Below, piece after piece: positions 35,170-43,449 of a DNA stretch of 64,000 nucleotides. The stretch's first letter is position 1; the number at the start of each line of letters is the position of its first letter. Location of the stretch: positions 271,724-335,723 of the forward strand of contig NZ_FOSE01000001.1 in assembly GCF_900114185.1 (NCBI RefSeq), read 5' to 3'. The stretch comes from Cellulomonas sp. KH9. Its GTDB lineage: Bacteria > Actinomycetota > Actinomycetes > Actinomycetales > Cellulomonadaceae. The notes below the pieces were generated by a model that worked only from the letters and a program-made list of their open reading frames with translations, searched no databases and had not been told where the DNA came from. A program made the translations under genes and the position numbers.

Positions 35170-36299
35170 AAACCCGCACTCCGTGCCTGAACGTAGCTGC
35201 GTACGAGGTAGTTGGACAGGGCCGAGATGTGCCGAGGAACGTTCTGCAACTCGTCCCAGCGAAGGCCGATCTCCTCCCAGGTTCCGTCAGTCCATCGGCA
35301 GTAGGGGGCGATGCGGCCAAGTTCCCGGGCGGCCTGGGCCCTAGCGTCGTCTGCTCTAGCGTCGATGTGTGCGACGACTCTGTCCATGACCCGGGACATG
35401 GCGCGGATGCCGACTCCACCCATCAATCTTGAGGACGTAGGCGGAACTCCCCAAGCGTCTGGAAATACATCGTGCACTGCGCCCCAGTACGCGACGAGCA
35501 ACGAGCGGATGCCCTCGGTGTCCGTGGTTCCCGCCGAGTAGTTCCGGTAGGGGAAGAGAGCGCCGGAGGGCGACTCCAGCGACTCCCGGAGGGCTTCGAT
35601 CAGACTGTTGTCCTTCACCACGGTGTGCCTGTCTGCCGCGTCGGTCGATGCTCGCTTGATGAGGCCGTGGAATGGGGACACGGGATCGTGGTTCAACATG
35701 TCGACGAGCGCGGAAGGAAGTCGCCGGGCCGAGAGTCGCGGAGATGGCGCTTCGACGATTTCAGGCAGCAACTCGGTGACAAGATTGCCCGGCAGTGGCT
35801 TGACCGTGTTGACGCGCAGAAACTGATCACGCTGCAGTTCGAGCGAGGGCGCCACGAAGCCGGCCACCAAGACCGGAAGTTGCTTGTGCCGCGTCTGGGC
35901 GAGAGCAAGGCTGCGCTGCTGCCCGTCGACGATCCACGCGGGTCGCGGCGCGTTGGGGTCCGCAGGAAGTGGGATGTCGAGGGTCCCCGCTGTGGCAAGG
36001 CCATCCGTCGTCGAGGGACCCCGCGACGAGCGAAACCGAACGGTATCCGGCAGCGCGAGGATCAAGGCGTTGGGGAATAGCACGTCATCTGAGTCGAGAT
36101 AAGCAAGGATCTGCTTGACGTGTTGCCGGGTCTCCGGTCGCTGGTAGCCGATGAGTTTGCCGGCTTCGTCACGAGAGATTCGCGCGACGTCGGCCACGAG
36201 GTCGATCTCTTGGGCGGCGAGGGCGAAGACGTACAGCGGAATGCGATCGTTCTGGTGAATCCGCAAAGCGCGGCGCTCGAGCGTGCGTTCCATGGTCAC
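35166..36299 (-). CDS. dpdB2: Second DpdB paralog (DGQHR family)
   Basis: 377 residues with DGQQRSLALAQTR (DGQQR at about 125-129), the VNTVKPLPGNLVTELLP block and the GYQRPETRQHVKQILAYLDS helix, the same layout as the DpdB at 32848-33939. The C-terminal ~70 residues (WTDGTWEEIGLRWDELQNVPRHISALSNYLVRS) also align in kind with the paralog's tail (WTGGTWNFG...RWNSLQNTPNDVRRLTNFLLR). Start GTG 36299 overlaps the dpdC stop (TAGTG) and has GGAGGAG upstream; ATG 36293 is an alternative. It is coupled to dpdA by a 4-base overlap. Known Dpd loci carry one dpdB, so the two may form a heteromer with DpdA. The symbol is a working label. Confidence 0.82.
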   Translation of the reverse strand: MTMERTLERRALRIHQNDRIPLYVFALAAQEIDLVADVARISRDEAGKLIGYQRPETRQHVKQILAYLDSDDVLFPNALILALPDTVRFRSSRGPSTTDGLATAGTLDIPLPADPNAPRPAWIVDGQQRSLALAQTRHKQLPVLVAGFVAPSLELQRDQFLRVNTVKPLPGNLVTELLPEIVEAPSPRLSARRLPSALVDMLNHDPVSPFHGLIKRASTDAADRHTVVKDNSLIEALRESLESPSGALFPYRNYSAGTTDTEGIRSLLVAYWGAVHDVFPDAWGVPPTSSRLMGGVGIRAMSRVMDRVVAHIDARADDARAQAARELGRIAPYCRWTDGTWEEIGLRWDELQNVPRHISALSNYLVRSYVQARSAGL

Positions 36300-37189
36300 T
36301 ACCGCTCCTCCGACGCCTTGGCAAAGAGTCTCTTGAATCGCTTCTGTTCGCAGGCATAGCCGCTGTCGCGGAACTGCCGGAGAGCAGGTGACCACGTGAG
36401 CCTGTCGTTCGTAGCGATCATCGATCGAATCGCCTGGATGGCCGTCTCGTCAGATATCGGCGTGCGGTCCCAGATCTCAGGCTGCTGAACCCGTTCGACC
36501 CATCGGTCCCATTCGGGGAACAGTTCTGGTGCCGTGAGCGGGCGCCCATCGAGTCGGTCGAGCCACGCCTGTGCCATGCGCTGGTTGAGGCTCATGGCCG
36601 TTCCGCGGAGCTCAGCGCGAAGTGCGCGGTTAGCCACAACATGCCTGGCCCCCGGCATCGGCTGGACCGCGCCCACGACCAGTACGTCCGGGTTCGTGGA
36701 CGCCAAGGCGCGAAGGTCGTCTGCGAGCGGCACTGCGTATGCAGCAGAGAGGACGATCAACGTGGGTCGCCGAGGCAGGTCTGCCAGTGCCAGCGCCGCA
36801 GGCCCTGCGGATAGCGCTGACCACCACTGGCGGGCGCCACCGGCACTCTCGGCAACCGAATCTGCGTGTCCGGTCGCGAAGGTCGCGGCGTATCCCGGAG
36901 CGACCTCGTCGACCTGGCGAAGCCCGAGGCCGGCGCTTGCGACGTACATCGTCGGCGCGAGATTGAGCTCGGTTGCCTTCTTCTCCACGTCGAGCGAACG
37001 CCTCCACGCTTCGCCCTTGTACAGATCGCGCAGCGCCCGTCGCTCACCATCGAAGCTGCGGAGACGTGCCCGCCAGGTGTCAGCTCTCTCCGGCAGGCTG
37101 CCCTGAGGCAGTTCGCGAGCACTGAGCCCGGACGCCGGCAACAGTGTCTTGCGGTCAGTGCAGGTCACGACGATCGACAACTGCCCCAC
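36299..37189 (-). CDS. dpdC: DpdC, conversion of DNA preQ0 to the amido form
   Basis: 296 residues, starting at a GTG (37189) with GGGGAGG eight bases upstream. The N-terminus IVVTCTDRK (about 6-14), the RDLYKGEAWRRS block, MYVASAGLGL and a later LIVLSAAYAVPLADDL resemble DUF6884/YaaA-like folds with a CTxRK-type loop. In Salmonella, DpdC is needed to turn the preQ0 nucleoside in DNA into 2'-deoxy-7-amido-7-deazaguanosine. It is the first gene of the leftward modification operon, divergent from queC. A longer in-frame reading upstream crosses the promoter region and is rejected. Confidence 0.8.
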   Translation of the reverse strand: MGQLSIVVTCTDRKTLLPASGLSARELPQGSLPERADTWRARLRSFDGERRALRDLYKGEAWRRSLDVEKKATELNLAPTMYVASAGLGLRQVDEVAPGYAATFATGHADSVAESAGGARQWWSALSAGPAALALADLPRRPTLIVLSAAYAVPLADDLRALASTNPDVLVVGAVQPMPGARHVVANRALRAELRGTAMSLNQRMAQAWLDRLDGRPLTAPELFPEWDRWVERVQQPEIWDRTPISDETAIQAIRSMIATNDRLTWSPALRQFRDSGYACEQKRFKRLFAKASEER

Positions 37190-37298
37190 GGTGCACCTCC
37201 CCAGACTCTCGCAACTGCGCCGGCGCTGCGGGTTCCGCTGATCCGCAGTTTCTGCGTACTCTGACGGTATCGTAACTGTCTGTCGAGGAGGCGCCACC
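37190..37298. promoter_or_regulatory. Divergent promoter region between dpdC and queC
   Basis: 109 bases separate the two starts. Ribosome binding sites are GGGGAGG for dpdC (minus) and GAGGAGG for queC (plus). TATCGT near 37267-37272 is a possible queC -10. No preQ1-riboswitch-like structure is recognised. Modification and precursor supply can be co-controlled from here. Confidence 0.5.
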
Positions 37299-37985
37299 AT
37301 GCACAAGCCCGCGATCGTCTTGCTCTCGGGAGGGCTCGATTCGACCACGGTCCTGGCAATCGCCAAGAGCCAGGGGTACGCGCCCTACGCACTGTCCTTC
37401 CGCTACGGGCAGCGCCACGTCGTCGAGCTCACGGCTGCCCAGCGCGTCGCGGAGGCCCAGGGCGTCGAGCGCCACGTCGTAGCGGACATCGACCTTCGGG
37501 TCTTCGGTGGCTCGGCACTCACGAGCGACGTCGAGGTGCCCAAGCACGAGTCGGCCGACGAGCTCGCTGCCGACATCCCCGTGACGTACGTGCCCGCTCG
37601 CAACACGATCTTCTTGTCGTTCGCCCTCGCGTACGCGGAGACCGTTGGCGCTTCCGACGTCTTCATCGGCGTCAATGCGCTCGACTACTCCGGCTACCCG
37701 GACTGCCGCCCGGAGTACATCCGCGCGTACGAGACGATGGCAAACCTGGCGACCCGTGCCGGCGTCCAGGGGTCGAAGCTCACAATCCACTCGCCGTTGC
37801 TGGAGATGTCGAAGGCGGACATCATCCGAACCGGTCTCGAGCTCGGTATTGACTACGGCCTGACCTCGTCCTGCTACGACCCGAACGACGCAGGGCGCTC
37901 GTGCGGCCACTGCGACTCGTGCCTGCTCCGCTTGAAGGGGTTCGCCGAAGCCGGCGCGATTGACCCCGTGGCGTACCAGGCATAG
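37299..37985 (+). CDS. queC: QueC, 7-cyano-7-deazaguanine (preQ0) synthase
   Basis: 228 residues. The PP-loop SGGLDST at 10-16 binds ATP. A C-terminal zinc site [17 protein letters not shown] (Cys192, 202, 205, 208) completes the QueC signature. It converts 7-carboxy-7-deazaguanine plus ammonia and ATP to preQ0, the base DpdA inserts. ATG 37299 has GAGGAGG upstream. First gene of a rightward precursor operon. No tRNA queuosine genes (tgt, queA, queG, queF) lie near, so this operon most likely serves DNA modification. Confidence 0.93.
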   Translation: MHKPAIVLLSGGLDSTTVLAIAKSQGYAPYALSFRYGQRHVVELTAAQRVAEAQGVERHVVADIDLRVFGGSALTSDVEVPKHESADELAADIPVTYVPARNTIFLSFALAYAETVGASDVFIGVNALDYSGYPDCRPEYIRAYETMANLATRAGVQGSKLTIHSPLLEMSKADIIRTGLELGIDYGLTSSCYDPNDAGRSCGHCDSCLLRLKGFAEAGAIDPVAYQA

Positions 37986-37993
37986 GTGGCCTG

Positions 37994-38629
37994 ATGACGT
38001 ACAAGGTCAAGGAGATCTTCTACACGCTCCAGGGTGAGGGGACGCACGCGGGCCGACCAGCCGTGTTCTGCCGCTTCGCGTCGTGCAACCTCTGGACGGG
38101 GCGGGAAGAGGACCGTGCCCGGGCGGTCTGCCAGTTCTGCGACACGGACTTTGTTGGCACGGATGGTCCCGGCGGCGGCAGGTTCAAGACGGCACGAGCG
38201 CTGGCGGCCGCCGTGGGCGAGAAGTGGCCGGCCGCGGTAGACGGAGACCGAATGGTCGTCTGCACCGGCGGGGAGCCCCTCCTGCAACTCGATACCGAGG
38301 CTGTCGAGGCGTTCCACGCCGAGGGCTTCTACGTCGCGGTCGAGACGAACGGAACGCGGACCCCGCCTACCGGAGTGGACTGGCTCTGCGTGAGCCCCAA
38401 GATCGGCGCGCCCCTTGTAGTGACCGGAGGAGACGAACTCAAGCTGGTGTATCCGCAGGCTGGCGGCGACCCCGCACAGTTCGAGCACCTCGACTTTGGG
38501 TCGTTTCGCCTCCAGCCGATGGATGGGCCCGATGTCACAGAGAACACGACATCCGCGGTCGACTACTGCCTTGAGCATCCGATGTGGCACCTGAGCATGC
38601 AAACCCACAAGTACCTAGGGATCCGATGA
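37994..38629 (+). CDS. queE: QueE, 7-carboxy-7-deazaguanine synthase
   Basis: 211 residues, radical-SAM enzyme. The cluster-binding cysteines are spaced CNLW(x11)CQFC (Cys31, 46, 49), the widened spacing known from one class of QueE instead of CxxxCxx[19 protein letters not shown] and [10 protein letters not shown] are family signatures. It makes CDG from 6-carboxytetrahydropterin. Eight bases after queC; stop overlaps the queD ATG (ATGA). Confidence 0.92.
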   Translation: MTYKVKEIFYTLQGEGTHAGRPAVFCRFASCNLWTGREEDRARAVCQFCDTDFVGTDGPGGGRFKTARALAAAVGEKWPAAVDGDRMVVCTGGEPLLQLDTEAVEAFHAEGFYVAVETNGTRTPPTGVDWLCVSPKIGAPLVVTGGDELKLVYPQAGGDPAQFEHLDFGSFRLQPMDGPDVTENTTSAVDYCLEHPMWHLSMQTHKYLGIR

Positions 38630-38988
38630 ACATGGAACTCTCCAAGGAGTTCACCTTCGAAGCAGCGCACCGTCTGCCCAACCTTCCGGCCGACCACAAG
38701 TGCTCGCGACTCCACGGCCACTCGTACAAGGTCAAGATCGAGGTCTCCGGACCACTCGACGAGCAACTCGGTTGGGTGATCGACTTCGGCGAGATCAAGA
38801 CCGCATGGAAGGAACTCGAGGACTCCCTGGACCACAGGTACCTCAACGAGATCCCCGGCCTGGAGAACCCAACCAGTGAGGTACTCGCCGTCTGGATCTG
38901 GGATCGACTGAAGGGCGACCTGTCGGGTCTACTCTCGGCCGTCGGCGTCCACGAGACGTGCACCTCCGCGTGCACATACCGGGGCTGA
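38626..38988 (+). CDS. queD: QueD, 6-carboxy-tetrahydropterin synthase
   Basis: 120 residues. Zinc ligands are His15 (AAHRL) and the HGH pair (His30, His32); the catalytic Cys26 lies in CSRLHGHSY, and DHRYLNE is the usual middle block. It converts dihydroneopterin triphosphate to CPH4. The ATG at 38626 overlaps the queE stop; an in-frame ATG two codons later is possible. The folE2 gene follows two bases after the stop. Confidence 0.92.
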   Translation: MNMELSKEFTFEAAHRLPNLPADHKCSRLHGHSYKVKIEVSGPLDEQLGWVIDFGEIKTAWKELEDSLDHRYLNEIPGLENPTSEVLAVWIWDRLKGDLSGLLSAVGVHETCTSACTYRG

Positions 38989-38990
38989 CC

Positions 38991-39827
38991 ATGAAACACC
39001 CGCATCCACTGCCGGACATCCAGTCTGCCTCGGACGACCGCGGCGTAGTGATCGATCTGGTCGGCATCGACAACCTGCGGTACCCGACGCAGTTCGACGA
39101 TGGCGAAGTCAAACAGGCTGGTGTTGCGTCCTTTCGAGTCGGCGTCCGACTGGCGGCCGAACGTCGTGGCACACACATGAGTCGCATGGTCGAACTGGTG
39201 GACGCCCAGTTGCGTGTGCTCGACCCCCGCGACCTGCATAGACAGGCGAAGTACGGGGCGGCACTTCTGGACGCCGACGAGTTGCGCCTTGGGATTGCGA
39301 TGCCCGTCTCAATACCTGTTGTAGCGCCGGCATCGGGCCGGGTGAGTGAGCAGGTGCACGATGCCGCTCTTGATGTCGTCCACGCGGGTGGGGTCACGAC
39401 AGTTGGTGTCACGTTGACCGCAGAGATCACGACCCTTTGCCCATGCAGCAAGGCGATCAGCGACTACGGGGCACACAACCAACGGAGCCTGGCGACCGTA
39501 ACGAGTTGGGGCGAGGGCGAAGGGGACACGGCCTACCCCGTCACGATTGCGGCGCTCGCGAGTCTCCTTCGCAACTCCGGCAGCGCCCCAGCGGTGCCCC
39601 TCGTTAAGCGGCCTGATGAGCGGGTGCTGACAATGCAAGCCCACGACCACCCATGCTTTGCAGAAGACGTCGTGCGGAACGTTTCTGCCGAACTCCGTCG
39701 GTTCGCCGTTTCGCACTCTGTAAGCGTCCGGAACCTCGAGAGCATCCACAGCCACGACGTCGTCGCCACTGTGACGTGGTCTCCTCTCAGCGAACTAGTG
39801 GCAAGCCAGCGTGGAGGCGCGACATGA
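38991..39827 (+). CDS. folE2: FolE2, GTP cyclohydrolase type IB
   Basis: 278 residues of the FolE2/MptA family: GTHMSRMVEL (about 60-69), TTLCPCSKAISDYGAHNQRS (about 147-166; Cys150 and His162 in metal-site regions) and a C-terminal ExxxSIHSHDVVA block. It converts GTP to dihydroneopterin triphosphate, the first step to preQ0. This zinc-independent isoform replaces the usual FolE and gives the island its own entry into the pathway. Stop overlaps the transporter ATG (ATGA). Confidence 0.88.
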   Translation: MKHPHPLPDIQSASDDRGVVIDLVGIDNLRYPTQFDDGEVKQAGVASFRVGVRLAAERRGTHMSRMVELVDAQLRVLDPRDLHRQAKYGAALLDADELRLGIAMPVSIPVVAPASGRVSEQVHDAALDVVHAGGVTTVGVTLTAEITTLCPCSKAISDYGAHNQRSLATVTSWGEGEGDTAYPVTIAALASLLRNSGSAPAVPLVKRPDERVLTMQAHDHPCFAEDVVRNVSAELRRFAVSHSVSVRNLESIHSHDVVATVTWSPLSELVASQRGGAT

Positions 39828-40414
39828 CGGATCAACTCGAGTCGACGATCGACGCTGACCCTTCGTCGTCCGCCGTGCGGCGAGTCGGCCTGGGCCTCGC
39901 CATCGCACTGACGGCATACATCGGCGCAGTGGTGACGGCCAACGTTGTCACCGCCCGCATGGGTCTGGTGCCGGTTGGGTTTGGACTTTTCGTTCCAGCC
40001 GGGACGTATGCTGCCGGCGCCGCCCTACTCGCACGAGACTTCGTTCATTCGCAGGGCGGGCGTCGTTGGTCGCTTTGCGCGATCGCCGTCGCGACAATCC
40101 TTTCGTGGTTCATGTCGACTCCGGGCATCGCCATCGCTTCCGTGGCGGCATTCGTCATCGCCGAACTCATAGACCTCACCATCTTTGCGGCGGTTCGCCG
40201 GAGAGGGTTCATCCGTGCCGCGTTCACGTCAAACCTGGTTTCTGCGCCGCTCGACACGGTCGTGTTCTTGATGCTCGCCGGTTTCCCGTTAACGCTCAAT
40301 ACGCTGCTTGGACAAATGGTCGGCAAGCTCGTGTGGGCGACCGCCGTCCCGCTCGGCATCTACGCACTTGTGCGTCGCATCCACGATAGGCGGGGCGACC
40401 GCAGACTCCGCTAA
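39824..40414 (+). CDS. yhhQ: YhhQ/VUT-family queuosine-precursor transporter
   Basis: 196 residues with about six hydrophobic helices (VGLGLAIALTAYIGAVVTANVVTA; a Gly-rich GFGLFVPAGTYAAGAALLARD; AIASVAAFVIAELIDLTIFAAV; NLVSAPLDTVVFLMLAGFP; and two others). The AELIDL and SNLVSAPLDTVVF blocks match the Vut_1/QPTR family, which imports preQ0/preQ1 or related bases. ATG 39824 overlaps the folE2 stop. Having both full synthesis and uptake in one operon is redundant, which makes the transporter's direction and cargo worth testing. Confidence 0.83.
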   Translation: MTDQLESTIDADPSSSAVRRVGLGLAIALTAYIGAVVTANVVTARMGLVPVGFGLFVPAGTYAAGAALLARDFVHSQGGRRWSLCAIAVATILSWFMSTPGIAIASVAAFVIAELIDLTIFAAVRRRGFIRAAFTSNLVSAPLDTVVFLMLAGFPLTLNTLLGQMVGKLVWATAVPLGIYALVRRIHDRRGDRRLR

Positions 40415-40731
40415 CTCTTCGCACGGAGCGCGGACCATGTCCAACCCTCATCGTTCGTCGTGACGGCGCTCCGCGAGGCGACCGAACTCGCGTTGGAGGG
40501 CAGCCGGACGACTTGGTATCGCCGACGCCGATGCCCACGTCGCGCGCTCCGGTCGCGTTCGCGAGCGCCAGGCGCTCGGGGACGTTGACCTCGATGTCGC
40601 GCGGAGCGCGTGTAATCAATCCCAGCGGGACGTTGACCACTCTGGCGGCTCTTCGCAGATGAGGGTGTAGGTGGCGGCGGGTCGGTCGCCGGGGGGAGGT
40701 CGAGGTCTCCCCATGATGGAAGTTCTCACTG
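40415..40731. other. Island right edge, degenerate sequence
   Basis: No intact gene is seen. A minus-strand stretch near 40500-40640 reads VNVPLGLITRAPRDIEVNVPERLALANATGARDVGIG, which looks like a piece of protein without a proper start or end. The region is probably decayed DNA at the island border. Confidence 0.4.
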
Positions 40732-40878
40732 CACTACCCGATCGCGCTGCACCCCGACGTGGAGTCGTTCGACATCAACCTCGACCGGTTGCTGCGGAGC
40801 AAGGTGGCGCTCAAGGACGCGGTGGTGGTGCCGCAGGAGGTTTCCCAGGAGGAGCTGGAGAAGGCGCTGGGGTTGTGA
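40732..40878 (+). pseudogene. C-terminal remnant of a lost large gene
   Basis: The frame reads HYPIALHPDVESFDINLDRLLRSKVALKDAVVVPQEVSQEELEKALGL and stops at 40876-40878. It has no start and the frame is not continued upstream. It looks like the tail of a large helicase-type protein from another defence locus (inference from the style, not a search). Confidence 0.5.
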
Positions 40879-40933
40879 GGCCTGACGGTGGAACGGTCCG
40901 GGTGTCGGAACCGATGCGGCGGCTCCAGCCCTG

Positions 40934-41514
40934 TCACATCTGCCGGTGCAGGTGCGCCAGCACCCGTTCGGCGAACTGCGGGCAGTCCGCCTTTCGCAGC
41001 GTGGCTCCCAGGTCCGCTTCGCCTTGGCGCCTGACCCAGTAAGCGCACATCTGACTGACGACAGCCGCGACGAGCTCGGGGGACGAGTCGTCGACGAGCA
41101 TGAGGAAGTCGTCCGGGTCATGACCTCGTACGGCGATGTGTTCTCGCTCCACTCAAAGTCGTTGGCGTTGCACGTCACGAGCACGTCCGCGCGGCAGGCC
41201 ACGGCGGCCGCGTGGACGTGTGCGTCGCCGGGGTCGCGCCCGCCGTACGTCGGGTCCACTTCGAACCGCTCGACGCGACCCGCTTCGAAGGTGCCTGCGA
41301 GTTGGTCCCGGATGCCGGTGATGCGATCACCTGGCCAGCTCGGGTTCTTCTTGCGCAAGTGGTAGATCAGTTCGGCCAGCACGTCCTCAGTCCAGTAGAC
41401 GACGAACGGAGGAGACTCGGGAACCGTGTAGAGCATGCCGAGCCAGTCGCGCAGCGTCCGTGAGAACCACACGTTGGCGTCGACGAAGGCGCTGTACGGC
41501 CCGGTCCCCTGCAT
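40934..41514 (-). pseudogene. PIN-domain (VapC-like) toxin with a frameshift
   Basis: ATG 41514: GPYSAFVDANVWFSRTLRDWLGMLY with the first PIN Asp, then YWTEDVLAELIYHL, DAHVHAAAVACRADVLVTCNANDF (central Asp and the T-N-D block). Near 41117-41121 one base is missing. The continuation (DPDDFLMLVDDSSPELVAAVVSQMCAYWVRRQ... ERVLAHLHRQM) is in another frame. PIN proteins are RNases. The catalytic core is before the shift, so the truncated product might still fold, but it is called broken. The antitoxin lies 71 bases upstream. Confidence 0.7.
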
Positions 41515-41585
41515 GCGCGGACCCTAGCGACCGGCGACCACGGTCAGCGCGAGGTGCCGGCCGCGTCGGACAGCACCTCGCGCTC

Positions 41586-42020
41586 TCACTCCTCGTCGCC
41601 CTCGAGCTCGAGCAGAGCTGCGAATGCGGCGCGCTCACGTTCACGTCGAGCCCGCTTGGCCGCGAGCACGTCCTCGGTCCGGAGGCGGGTGTGGGTCCCC
41701 ACCTTGTGCGTGGAGATCGTCCCGTCCTTGACCATCTTCATGAGCGTGGGCCGAGAGATCCCGAGCATCGCTGCCGCGGTCGACGTCGTCACTTCCCGCG
41801 GCGTGGTCGTGACCGTGACCGTCGAGCCGGAGGCCACCGCGCGCAGCACCTCTTGGAGAAGGACACCGATGTCGCGCGGAAGCGGCTCGGCGGCGGCGTC
41901 CGACCGTCCGACCGAGAGGAAGCCCTCCGGGCCTTCGAGGGACTGCAGGACGTTCTCGGCGAGCTTGGAGTCGTGGTCGTCGATGAGCAGGTCTCGCCGT
42001 GCGGCAACACGCGTCACCAT
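41586..42020 (-). CDS. Helix-turn-helix antitoxin (excisionase-type) of the PIN pair
   Basis: 144 residues. The C-terminal half holds an excisionase/MerR-type helix-turn-helix: TTSTAAAMLGISRPTLMKMVKDGTISTHKVGTHTRLRTEDVLAAKRAR. The N-terminal half is a long acidic helical region likely to dimerise or bind toxin. ATG 42020 has GAGGGAG six bases upstream. Such HTH proteins upstream of PIN genes are frequent type II antitoxins; the toxin here is frameshifted, so the antitoxin may be an orphan. Confidence 0.72.
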   Translation of the reverse strand: MVTRVAARRDLLIDDHDSKLAENVLQSLEGPEGFLSVGRSDAAAEPLPRDIGVLLQEVLRAVASGSTVTVTTTPREVTTSTAAAMLGISRPTLMKMVKDGTISTHKVGTHTRLRTEDVLAAKRARRERERAAFAALLELEGDEE

Positions 42021-42171
42021 GATGTCTCCCTCAGCCATGGGGCTCTGTGGCGCCAACTCCGCCGACTCCCCGTCACGCAGCGTGACAGTCGTAACTGTAA
42101 GTCGCTTTCAGATGCAACCGCAACGGCTAGACGTGTGATGGGGAGAGTGCACTCGTACCGGCTCTCGTCGA

Positions 42172-43266
42172 CTACGTCTGGGCTGGCTCGCGGTGCCGGA
42201 ACTTGGAGTACCGCCACGCCATCGCCTCCGCATGCGGGTACGGCGCTCCCGGGCGGAGCCGGAGCGTCGTCAGCCGAAGGTCGGCGGGCTGCACACGGGG
42301 GTCGAGCTCGATCGTGCCGCTCGCCGGGTTGAGCGCCCACAGCCCCGCGTCGAACGCCCGGTGCAGGGTCGCTGTCAGGAGGATCCCGTTGCGCTCGTCG
42401 TCAGGGCCGCCGTCTGCCACCGGAATGACGTGCGCCGCGTCGAGCACCTCCTTCACCGGCACGCCGCTGATCGCGCAGCGTGCCTCGTAGCGGTGAAGCA
42501 CGCGGTAGCTGAAATGCGCATCACGCTCGGCCTTCGTGGTCGTCACAGTCGTGCGGCGCCGCTGCGTGTGGCGCTCGAAGGGTCGATGGGGATCCGGCTC
42601 GACGACGAGTGGCGGGGGTGGCTGGGGGGCGAACTCGAAAAGGAAGCTCTGAGCCGGGTCGTCGGATGCCGTCACCCACGCGAGGCGGACCCGGCGGAGC
42701 GTCCCAACGTGCTCGATGACGAACAGCGGCATCCGGGCCGCGAGCAGTGCCGCCACCGCGTCGATCTCCGCGCGGTCGCGCCCGGCGGGGCGGCGGGTCA
42801 TCGGAAAGCTGTAGATCATCCGCTCGACGCCCGACTGGTCGGAGTAGTGCCGCCCTGTCGACAGGACGCTGACGGCAAGTCCGGTGGGCGTGAGGATCCG
42901 GGTGCGCGCCTTGTCGACGTAGATGCCCTGACCGCCGCCGTACACCCCACGGGCGCGCAGCCACTGGGGTCGGACGAGCCCGTCGTGCTTCTGGACCTCG
43001 TCCCAGACGCTCATGCGCCACACCAGTTCGTCGCCCGTCGACCATGCGCGCAGCGAGAGCACACGGAATCCCGCTGCTTCGAGCAGCGGACGACGACTGC
43101 TGGTGCGGTAGGGCCGCTCGCTCGCTGACGTCGCGGACGCCAATGCGGCTTCGAGCGCGTCGGCGTCGTACCGGCGACCGCGCGCGACCACCACGTGGTC
43201 GCCAAGGACCGGAGTGTTCCTTGCGTCGTACTCATCAAGGAGGTGGTCGAGGAGGTCGGCTAGCAC
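42172..43266 (-). CDS. HNH endonuclease (restriction-type)
   Basis: 364 residues. The C-terminus carries an HNH nuclease: CAISGVPVKEVLDAAHVIPVADGGPDDERNGILLTATLHRAFDAGLWAL (about 270-320; His-Asn-His pattern). The N-terminal two thirds hold a separate domain of the type fused to HNH in modified-base-sensing nucleases (VYGGGQGIYVDKARTRILTPTGLAVSVL..., RRPAGRDRAEIDAVAALLAARMPLFVIEHVGTLRRVRLAWVT); SRA-like reading is uncertain. It stands alone, with no methyltransferase beside it. Start GTG 43266, with a weak ribosome binding site. A type IV-like enzyme near a 7-deazaguanine island is notable. Confidence 0.72.
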   Translation of the reverse strand: MLADLLDHLLDEYDARNTPVLGDHVVVARGRRYDADALEAALASATSASERPYRTSSRRPLLEAAGFRVLSLRAWSTGDELVWRMSVWDEVQKHDGLVRPQWLRARGVYGGGQGIYVDKARTRILTPTGLAVSVLSTGRHYSDQSGVERMIYSFPMTRRPAGRDRAEIDAVAALLAARMPLFVIEHVGTLRRVRLAWVTASDDPAQSFLFEFAPQPPPPLVVEPDPHRPFERHTQRRRTTVTTTKAERDAHFSYRVLHRYEARCAISGVPVKEVLDAAHVIPVADGGPDDERNGILLTATLHRAFDAGLWALNPASGTIELDPRVQPADLRLTTLRLRPGAPYPHAEAMAWRYSKFRHREPAQT

Positions 43267-43449
43267 GGGCCCGTACCCCCGGGACGCAGCTGCACAGCAG
43301 GACTCACGACGTGGAGCTCATCAGGTTCGTGCTGGACTAGCAACGAGCGCGGAGGATGTTCATCCGACTGCGTCGCGGACCATGTGTCTTCACTTCGCAG
43401 TTGACCGCGCAGACGCGACGCGGCGATGCACCCAGAGTCCGGAGACACC

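Noticed and set aside
37190..37298. PreQ1 riboswitch before queC
   Set aside because: The leader is too short and lacks the A-rich tail and stem pattern expected; only promoter-like elements are visible.
40671..41042. Possible plus-strand gene starting near 40671
   Set aside because: The frame has low-complexity content, ends in the PIN remnant on the other strand, and differs from the meaningful frame 40732-40878.
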